NCBI RefSeq assembly: GCF_005217455.1
Contig: NZ_SZPQ01000032.1
Location: 1 to 63,382 of the forward strand
DNA from: Martelella alba
Lineage (GTDB): Bacteria > Pseudomonadota > Gammaproteobacteria > Enterobacterales > Enterobacteriaceae
DNA: 63,382 nucleotides
Reading direction: 5' to 3'
The stretch's first letter is position 1. Each line of letters opens with the position of its first letter. Below the pieces are notes generated by a model that had not been told where the DNA came from, did no database searches, and was given only the letters and a program-made list of their open reading frames with translations. A program made the translations under genes and the position numbers. This document shows, piece by piece, positions 1-7,900 of this stretch.

Positions 1-342
1 CCGTCCTCGGGAGAATGTGATTTCACAGGAACAGAAGGGCTCCAGTGGAGGTCTCTGCGGGGCAGCAGGCATACCGGTATTTTCGGTGATATGGACAGGT
101 AAAAGCGTGGGGGCGGCCGGGGTGTGGTCGGCTTTGGGCTGACGGCGGGTAACCCGTCCTTCGCTCTGGAACAGGCGTATCCATTTGAACAGGATATTGT
201 TATTCACGTTGTGGCGGCGAGCGACCTCGGCAACGGATACGCCTGGCTGCAGTGCAAGCTGAACCAGTTTTAGCTTCAGTTCTGGAGAGTAGACCTGGCG
301 AGGTGCTGAACGCCAGTCTGTCTTGGTCTGAAAAGTTTCCAT
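1..342 (-). CDS. tnpA: IS66-family accessory protein TnpA (OrfA), C-terminus beyond window
   Basis: The reading frame is open from an ATG at 342 to the window edge (114 codons, no stop). The protein begins METFQTKTDW and carries a helix-turn-helix of the transposase_8 / IS66 OrfA type: YSPELKLKLVQLALQPG, then VAEVARRHNVNNN and LFKWIRLF, at about residues 18-55. IS66 elements encode TnpA, TnpB and the DDE transposase TnpC; TnpA is thought to aid DNA recognition. It lies 84 bp inside the IS end, the normal position for orfA. The C-terminus is missing only because the window stops. An IS3-type OrfA was considered, but the GTAAGCG terminus favours IS66. Confidence 0.75.
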   Translation of the reverse strand, partial: METFQTKTDWRSAPRQVYSPELKLKLVQLALQPGVSVAEVARRHNVNNNILFKWIRLFQSEGRVTRRQPKADHTPAAPTLLPVHITENTGMPAAPQRPPLEPFCSCEITFSRGR

Positions 343-426
343 GATAGATGTCCGTCTGATACAGATGGACACCAAGGATATCTAACGGTTTCGTTTGGAA
401 ACAGACGGCGCTGGGCACACGCTTAC
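1..426 (-). mobile_element. IS66-family insertion sequence, one end only (runs off left edge)
   Basis: The minus strand begins at 426 with GTAAGCGTGTGCCC, matching the GTAAGCG-type terminal motif of IS66-family elements. A partial OrfA-type protein reads away from this end towards the window edge. The DNA immediately outside (from 427) is the remnant of a SymE-type gene, so the boundary at 426/427 is also supported by the interrupted gene. The 8-bp target duplication expected for IS66 elements would start at 427 (TAACCAGC), but the other end lies outside the window and it cannot be checked. Confidence 0.75.
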
Positions 427-563
427 TAACCAGCTATTACAGTCGTCACCTCGGTTTGTACCTTAAGGGGGATGGGCTGGGCGAAGCCGGATTTGATACC
501 GGCCAGCCGGTACGGGTGATGGTGGAGCCGGGGCGATTGGTGATATTGCCGGAAGCGGGTTAA
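427..563 (+). pseudogene. symE: SymE-type toxin, C-terminal remnant cut by IS66
   Basis: After the IS end one frame reads SYYSRHLGLYLKGDGLGEA, then GFDTGQPVRVMVEPGRLVIL, and stops at 561-563. This is the conserved core of SymE-family toxins (AbrB-like fold), with the family's YSRHPSLHLKG and AGFDTG signatures. SymE in E. coli is an SOS-induced, RNA-targeting toxin of a type I toxin-antitoxin pair, held down by antisense SymR. The 5' half, start codon and any antisense antitoxin region are missing on this side of the IS. SymE-like genes often sit near CDI or other toxin-immunity islands, as here. The remnant is almost certainly inactive. Confidence 0.75.
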
Positions 564-581
564 TAGGCTGGTCTGTTAGAT

Positions 582-610
582 AACATCCCGGCTTAGAAGG
601 CCGGGATGTT
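582..610 (+). terminator. Stem-loop after the symE remnant
   Basis: AACATCCCGGC at 582-592 pairs perfectly with GCCGGGATGTT at 600-610 around a short loop, about 20 bp after the remnant's stop codon. The 3' flank (ACTGTTAATATTTAA) is AT-rich but has no clean T-run, so termination is likely, not certain. Confidence 0.55.
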
Positions 611-628
611 ACTGTTAATATTTAACAA

Positions 629-649
629 CCCCGGCGTGATTAGCCGGGG
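629..649 (-). terminator. Stem-loop downstream of the CDI operon
   Basis: CCCCGGC (629-635) pairs with GCCGGGG (643-649), just past the TAG stop at 657-659 of the leftward immunity gene. On the minus strand it is followed by TTGTTAAATATTAA, a T-containing but imperfect tail. It probably ends the cdiBAI transcript. Confidence 0.55.
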
Positions 650-656
650 GAATAAT

Positions 657-995
657 CTAATAAAAATCAGGATCTATAAGACCTTCAGTTTTAAGGATCT
701 CAAGGAACTTTTGATAAGCGGCTTCGTCATACTCCCGAAGATCATCTAACAAATTTTCTTCAATGAGTGCTTTATGGTAAATCCCTGAGTAATAATATAT
801 AAAGCCTTCAGGTATAGATGGGTCGATAAACTCAACTTTTTCAGCAAGTTTACCTGTGATCCTGTAAGTGCCCAATCCACCATTACCTTTTGGCATACCC
901 AGTAACATTGTCTCTGTACAAGTTTTATCGACAGATAAAACCCAATACATACCAAAAATATGAACAACATTTCCCCATTCATCTTTAATCTTCAT
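657..995 (-). CDS. cdiI: Predicted CDI immunity protein (CdiI), novel type
   Basis: This is a 112-residue, acidic, soluble protein without signal peptide or membrane segment. It begins MKIKDEWGNVVHIFG and ends with a helical, acidic tail (EENLLDDLREYDEAAYQKF). I do not recognise its fold. The role is inferred from position: its ATG overlaps the TGA of the toxin-bearing frame (ATGA at 992-995), the standard tight coupling of a CdiA-CT toxin to its cognate immunity gene. In CDI systems the immunity protein binds the toxin domain in the cytoplasm and protects kin cells. The gene is markedly more AT-rich than the cdiA stalk, as is usual for exchangeable toxin-immunity cassettes. A hairpin follows 8 bp after the stop codon. 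Confidence 0.7.
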   Translation of the reverse strand: MKIKDEWGNVVHIFGMYWVLSVDKTCTETMLLGMPKGNGGLGTYRITGKLAEKVEFIDPSIPEGFIYYYSGIYHKALIEENLLDDLREYDEAAYQKFLEILKTEGLIDPDFY

Positions 996-1942
996 CTGAT
1001 GTTATCCTTAATTGATTCAATCACATCAGACGGATTAGACGTGGTTCGCTGGGGAGTAACAATTTTCATGTCATAGGCTTTACCAGTAATAGAGTTGTGC
1101 TGATAATGGATTTCGATATTAGAACCGTTTGGCAATTTATGTGAGGCTGTCATTTTCTCAAATCCAGAAGATTGAGGGAAACGAGGATCACTATTTAAAT
1201 TGAAGCCCATTTCAGAGAATTTTTTACCATCAGCCGGACTTTCTTTCACCTGATTCCACAAAATTTGCTCATTCAGATCCCGTGGCTGAGTAAACTGCTT
1301 GCCCGGCTTCGCCGTCGAGATCTTTTCCGCCGCCCTAACGATCTGCTTATTCGTGAAGGCCGTTGCCGTTTTACCAACGACTGTCAGCGCCCTTTCCGCC
1401 GGGACAGTCGATAACAGCGCCAGTGCATAATCCTTGGCTTCTTCTGCCGTCAGCACCGCCATTACCGTATCAGATACCGGCGTATTTGACAGTATCGCTT
1501 TAACGATATCCGCGCCTTCGGGTAGGTCGCCTTTGACCATCCGGGTCAGATCCGCCTGCACCTGTTCTGGCGACAGGTTGTTATCTTGGGCATACTTGGC
1601 GTAGGAGGTGACCGAGCTACCCAGGTCGGCCAACCCTTTGGGCATGGATTCCGGGCTCAGGAAGTTATTCTCCACCGCATTCTTCCCTGCTTGCGCACCC
1701 GCCAGCGCATCTCCTGCGCCCTGGCCCACCACTGCTCCGGACAATCCCGCCGCCAGTGTGCTCAACGCGCTGATCCGCTGCTTTTGTCCCTCCGGCAGCG
1801 CGCTTCCCTCCATTCCAGGATGGAGGGCGGACGTCAGCGCCTTGGCCGTTAACTCCCCGCCCAACGCTCCCACGCCTCCCGATAGCGCGCTATATCCCTG
1901 CATCTTCGCCAGCAGTGCCCCCGCCGCCGCGTGCCCGCCCAA
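992..1942 (-). CDS. cdiA: Detached CdiA C-terminal module: pre-toxin VENN domain plus toxin
   Basis: This frame is the direct in-frame continuation of the large cdiA ORF, separated from it by one TAA at 1982-1984. The first available start is TTG at 1942. Residues 1-90 look like the Ala/Gly-rich pre-toxin region, with VENN at 90-93 (nt 1664-1675). The C-terminal ~100 residues (from QPRDLNEQILWNQV on, with DPRFP, HKLPNGSNIEIHYQ and TGKAYDMKIVTPQR) are AT-rich and form the toxin proper. It resembles a group of CdiA/FHA C-terminal modules ('ILWNQV...DPRFP...YDMKI...TPQR'), but I cannot assign its activity. Without read-through the toxin would be made, if at all, as a separate cytoplasmic protein opposed by the overlapping immunity gene. 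Confidence 0.75.
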   Translation of the reverse strand: MGGHAAAGALLAKMQGYSALSGGVGALGGELTAKALTSALHPGMEGSALPEGQKQRISALSTLAAGLSGAVVGQGAGDALAGAQAGKNAVENNFLSPESMPKGLADLGSSVTSYAKYAQDNNLSPEQVQADLTRMVKGDLPEGADIVKAILSNTPVSDTVMAVLTAEEAKDYALALLSTVPAERALTVVGKTATAFTNKQIVRAAEKISTAKPGKQFTQPRDLNEQILWNQVKESPADGKKFSEMGFNLNSDPRFPQSSGFEKMTASHKLPNGSNIEIHYQHNSITGKAYDMKIVTPQRTTSNPSDVIESIKDNIR

Positions 1943-1981
1943 ACGCCATCCTTCCCGCTCCCCGCTGAGTGCCTTTATCCC

Positions 1982-1984
1982 TTA
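1982..1984 (-). other. In-frame ochre (TAA) codon splitting cdiA
   Basis: The upstream frame reads AASPYVA then TAA, and continues in the same register as GIKALSGEREGWRLGGHAAAG before reaching the TTG at 1942, which is 42 nt (14 codons) downstream. Homologous exoproteins read smoothly through this point, typically SPYxA followed by an aromatic or polar residue and then IK. A TAC or TAT tyrosine codon changed to TAA is the simplest explanation; no base insertion or deletion is needed. Confidence 0.85.
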
Positions 1985-4900
1985 CGCCACGTATGGCGAC
2001 GCCGCTCCCGCCAAGGCCTGCCCGATATTGCCTCCCGCCAGCCCCTGCGCAAAACCGTTCAACGCCGTCAAGGCCCGGGCATGGCTACCGCCTACGCCCA
2101 TTCCCGTGGCCGCATAAGCCTGATTATACGCGTTATCCCAAATTCGCTGCTGAATGTCCGCATTCGTTGGCGTTTCGTTTAGCCCCTTCTCCCGCCGCAA
2201 CGTTTCACGCGCTGCCGTACGCTCCCGCTCCCCCGCGTTGGCCGCCACCTGATGGGCGCTCTTGGTCGCGCTGACAGCCGCCGCCGTGCTGGCGATATCA
2301 ATAACTTGCGCGCCTATCTCCGCCACCAGCGACACTTGCTGCAACCGCTGCCGCTCCTGCGTTTTATCGAACAGCGGATCCAAGGTCTTATGGGCGCGCG
2401 CCACGTCGCGGCTCAATCCGGCAATGGACTGCCGCGGGTCCTGGGGCTGGCTGATAAGCAGATCGCCGGGGCTGAACACCGCCTGGGTCATATTGCTTCT
2501 GCCGCCCGAACGGTTGACGCCCGCCAGCAGCCCACCGGTCAGATTGCCCATGAACTGCTCGCCCACCGGCCCACCGCTACTCATGCCGACGCTTTGCTGC
2601 TCAACATGGTATCGTGTCTGGTTGCAAATATCGATAAACCCCAGCGTACCGGTTTTAAGCCGGTTTCTCTTCGCCATCGCGTTACTGGCGATGGCCGCCC
2701 CGTCCAACTGAGTATGGCCGGCCACTTGCACATCCACGCCGCCCCGGCCGGCGAACAGGCCGGTCTGCTCGCGCACGGCGCTGTAACGGCTATTTTGCCT
2801 GGACCGGTTGACGCTAACACTGCCCGAACCGGTCATCGAGCCAAAAGTGAATTGGCCACTGGCGCTGATATTCAGCTGTTTGGCATCATAGTCATCACTG
2901 TCTTGTCGACTTTGCATCAGCAGGTTACGGCCGATATCGGCCGTAACCGTCTCGCCGCTGACCTGCGCGCCGGCCAACAGCGCATCGCGGCCGCTGGTGA
3001 GCGCCACCTGCCTCCCCGCCGTCAGCAGGCTATCGGCATGAAAGGCGCCTTCGCCCAACTCGCCGCCCTCGCCTTTGTTAATGCCGGCAAAGATGCTGAA
3101 ACCAAAACCGCCCTGACCCACACCGATGCCGACACCCACTACCCCGCTCCGGCTACTGTTGCTCCCTTCAAGTTTTTCCCGGTTCAGGGCGGAAATGAGC
3201 TGTATATCCCGTCGGGCATTAAGGCGGATATCGCCGCCGGCCCGCAATTCCCCGGCCTGTATCGCGATATCTCCCGCGCCATTCCGCCCGCCGGCGGCGG
3301 CCATGGTGAGGTTGCCGCCGCTGGAAAGCGTGCTGCCCTGGGACTGATATTGTTCGCACCGTTGATCCGCATGTGAGCTCTGGCTGCCCAGGGACAGACT
3401 GGCCCCGATGGCGTTGGTGTTTTGCGGTGAGTCGCCCTGCGCCGCCGACAACGCCCCCGCTCCCACGGCCTGCACGCCGCTCAGCACGGCCTTGATACGT
3501 TGTAAAGTCGCCAGCCGTGGGTTATCGTCGCTTTCGGCCTGTTGGATATTTTGCGCCAGGTTATTTATCGCGCCGCCCACCGTACCGGAAAGCGCCAGCG
3601 TTAAGCCGCTGCGTTTATATGCGGATTCCTGCTTCTCGACGATGTGGTTTTCCACGGATGAAACATCGATCTCCGCGCCAATGACATGAAGATCGCCGCC
3701 GGCTACAATGTCACTGCCGGCAATATTAATCCGATCGCCGGCCTCCAGGCGGGTTAAGCCCCGTTCGCTGCCCGCCATAACGCCTGCATGGCGTCGGACG
3801 TAAAGACTGTCGTCACGTTGCTGGCTCTCATTACCAAGAGAGATATCGATAACGCCACTGTCCATCAGTCCTGATTTCTGCGCTTGGCGGGAATGACTCT
3901 CCCGATGGATTTCCTCCACGGCGGTTAACGTCAGTTGCCTCCCGGCGGAAAGGAGGACGTCCTGCGTTCCGGCGATAACGCCACCCTTCGCCAGGATGTC
4001 CCGTCCGGCCGATAATCTTATTGAATCACCGGTAAGCCGGGAACCCATTGCGCGGGTACTGTACACTTCGTCACAAGATTGCTCGGCGCTGAATGACATC
4101 AGATTCTTGCCGGTAACGCTGGCGGCGCCATTTTTGATGATTTCGCGATTCAGCGCCGAGAATAAGCGGATATCCCGTACCGCCTGCAAAGTCATGTCCC
4201 GATCGGTCCGCACATTGGCGCCATGCAGGCTGATATGGCCGTTTTGCCGGCCGGTGGCGGTGATGGCGATGTTACCGCCGCCGGCTAGCGTACTGCCCTG
4301 GGCCTGATAGCGCTCATGATGCTGAAGGGTGCGGCTCTTTTGGCTGTCATAGGTTAGGCTCATACCCGGTATGGGATTGTTGTGCGGCGCTACGCTTTGC
4401 CAGGTGGCCAGCGACCTGGCCGCCTCCGCTTTGGCCCCTTGATAAGCGTCTTTGACGCGATACAAACCGGACAAACGGCCGTTATCGGTTTTCCCTGTTT
4501 GCTGGAGATTTTTCACTGAATTTTTGACGGCGTTGCCTAACACATCAGAGAACTTCAAGGTCAAGCCACTGCGTTTATACTCCCTTGCATGCTGTTCGAT
4601 AACGCTGTTTTCCGCTGCGCTGAGCGACACCTCGGCGCCGCTCAAGGCAATTTCTCCCCCGGCGACCACATCGCTGCCATGGACGACGAGCGTGTCGCCG
4701 GCCCGCAGCCGGACACTGCCCTGCTCGCTCCCGGCCAGGGTGCCGCGATGCTGCTGGAGTGTGAGTTGATCGTCGGTCTTCAGGCTTTCCTTGCCCAGCG
4801 AAGCCCCTATGCCGCCGCTGCCCATTAATCCCGAGTTTTTTTCCTGCCGGGAATGGGACACGTGATGACGTTCCAGCGCCGTGGTAAGGGTCAGCCGGTT

Positions 4901-7900
4901 GCCGGCCGTCAGTTCGATATCGCCAACGCCGGCAATGGCGCCCCCCTCCGCCATCAGGTCACGTCCGGCGGACAGGCGCAATGTATCGCCGCCAAGCAGC
5001 GGCCCCTGAGCCTGATAAGCATGGACTTCGTCATGGGTTTCCAAGGAAATGGCGGATACCCAACCGCGGCTGGTCTGCTTGCCGTGTTCGATAACATGGC
5101 TTTCGGTTCGACCTGCCGATAAGGCGATATTTCGGCCCGCTTGCAGGTCCAGATGCCCCTCGGACTCGATGGCCGCCGCACGGGCGTTGATATCCCGGCC
5201 GGCCGACAAAGCGACGACTCCGCCGCCGATATGGCTGCCCTCTTCGCGCTGTTGGTCGGATAAACGGTAATTGTCAGCGTCCCAGTAAGCTTTTTCCCGT
5301 TTAACGGTAGACAGTGTGCCCAGATTGATGTCCCGACCCGCCGCCAGGACGGTGCGGCTTTGCCCGCCGCCATTGGCGATAGTGACGGCGGTCAAGTCGA
5401 TATCATTGAGAGCGGCCAAAGATAGCTCGCCGTCTTTGTTATGCACATAAATGCCCGCGTTCCGATCGCGCCACTGATTTTCGCCATCGCCCCGCACCGT
5501 GGATTGCACGCGGATATCCCGGCCGGCGGTGAGCGTTATGTTATCTTCAGCGGCGATGGCGCCGCCAGTCTGCTTGATATCCCGCTGGGCGGACAGGCGT
5601 ATCTCCCTGGCGGCCAAGGACCCGCTGGATGTTATGGCCCCGGCGCCCAAAACCAGTTGCCCCTCGGCCTTTGCCGCGCCGCTGTTGGCCAGTTGACCGT
5701 CCACCGTCAGCCGGATATCCCGGCCGGACAACAATGCCCCGTCGCCGGTAAGGTCTCCGTCCCGGGCGCGAACATACAGCTGCGGTACCAGGACCTGCTG
5801 GGTGCCGCCGTCAGGCAGCGCCACCTCCCGGTTGACCAGCCACACCATGTCGCTGGTCAGCAACGCCATCTGGTGGGGGCTGAGCATCACCCCAGGCGTC
5901 AGATGAAACGCCTCGGCATGTCGCAGACCGGCATTCATCAGTGCCTTGAACTGATCGGATTCGTTGCGGTGGCCTTCGAGCAAATGCCGGCCGGTGAGCT
6001 GCATCATCTGCTCGCGCACCAGACGCTGCTCATAGTAACCGTCGCCGAGGCGTTTATGCGCCACCGACGGCGTGAAAGGCAATTTATCCTGCATATAATC
6101 CAGCCCGATCCACTGCTTATAACGGGTGTAACGCGGGCAGGTTTCCACCAGATAGCCAATGGCCGGCCTGGGATGCAGCTTGAACAGACTGCTGTGGGGC
6201 GGCGCGGTCTCTATGGCCATTGTCTTTACCCTCGATGTCCAGGCATGGCCGGGAATGTCCATCGCGGGGATGGGATGTGCGTAAACCTGGCCGGCCCACA
6301 GCGCCAGCGGCAGTTGCCGCCACTGTTTGCGCTGTTCTTCCGTCGCGGGCGGCTGGAGTGGCGCAAGGGAGGATGGGGCCGGCTTTGCGCGCCGGCCGAA
6401 CGGAACGCGCGACGTCGCGGCGGCGGTTTGATTTTCATCCCCGGCGTTATGTCGCCAGACCATAGTCTGCAGCGACAGGGTCTCGCTTACGGGGAGGGGC
6501 CGATAAACAGTACGGTCTTTCCCTTGTGAGGTTTTGGTTTTGCCTAACCTATTTTTCTTTTTTTTATCGTACCAGTGCCATTGATAGCCGCGATCCTTGA
6601 TCACTCGTTGACCCTGGGTGGTTTCGTTGCGCAAGTCGCCGATGTGACCGAGCAGTTCGCCGCCGGCGACAATCTGGCTATCATGGTTGAGCAAGCGCCT
6701 GGCGTTCAATGTCATCGTTCCGCCGGCCAGGATTCGGCCCGGACGGCTTTTGTCGATAGCATCTTCGGTAATCAGGCGGGTGTAGCGGTATTCATAAAAT
6801 TTCTGGCTGGCGCTGCCATCGGGCATGATGGCGTCGCGGACGCCGTATTTGTCTTTCCTGCGGGTATTGATGTCACGCCAGGCATAGCGGGTGGTTTGTC
6901 CGTTAAGCACCCCCTCGTGGCGTCGCTCGTGCCGGGTGGTTTTCGTCAAGGTCAGGCCGCCGTTGGTGTTGGCGATGTCATCGGCGTCAATGACCAAATC
7001 GCCGCCGGCGTCAATGACCGCGTCATGGTTGTTCACGCCGCCGACGCGGCCGACGGCGTGTCCCTGCGCGTCCAGGCCGCCGCCCAACGCCAGATGTCCT
7101 TCGCTGGCAATAAGACCGCCGTCGCGATTGTCGAGACGGCCGGCGCCGATGTCCAGCCGCTGGCGGGCGGCAATCACCGGCGCGCAACCCTCTTGAGCAT
7201 GGTTATCCAACCTGTCGGCCCGCAAGGCAAGGTGATCGCCATATAGGCGGCCGGTGGCGGTATTCAACAAGGTCGCGGCTTCCAGCCGGCCCTGATCGGC
7301 ATCAATAAGCCCGCGATTGTGTAATTGGCCGCGCAGCGTCAGGCGCAGCGTGCCGTGATTTTCCAGTGGACCATCCAGGGACAGGCGCAACGTTTCCGCT
7401 TCCAGCGCCGCCGCCGGCGCGTTGTGGAATGTCGCGGCATTGACGTCGGCTTCGCCCAGGCGCAGCGCGCCCTGATTGTCGAAACTCCCCGACAGGGCGA
7501 CTTGCAGGGTTCGGGCTTGAAAGCGCGCTCCGGCGGCGTTGGCCAGCGATGCGGCTTCAATTTGGCCGTCGTGGGCATGCAGCGTCCCGTTATTGCAAAA
7601 GGCGCCGGGCAGGCGGACGCGCAGCCGCGCCGTGTGAATTTCCGCTCCGGCGGCGTTGGCCCACGCGGCGGCGTCGAGGCGGGTATTACCCAACGACAGA
7701 TGACCCTGATTAACAAGCTCCCCGGACAAGGTCAGTTGCGTTGCATCCGTCTGTAGCGTCGCCGTCCCGGCATTTTCCAGGGATTGCGCGACGATCCGCA
7801 CGGCGTCGGCCCGGATTTGACCGCAATTGCGCAAGGCCCCCGGCAGCGCGGCGCGCCATTCGCCGGCCCGTATGCGCGCGCCCGCGTCATTATCCAGGGC

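Noticed and set aside
1982-1984. A frameshift as the cause of the cdiA split
   Set aside because: The two ORFs are in the same frame (42 nt from the stop codon to the next start), so a nonsense substitution suffices.
2252-6529. Long plus-strand ORFs of 374 and 362 codons (2252-3376 and 5441-6529)
   Set aside because: They lie wholly antisense to cdiA, in a GC-rich repeat protein that produces open shadow frames. Their translations are low-complexity with no recognisable domain or ribosome site.
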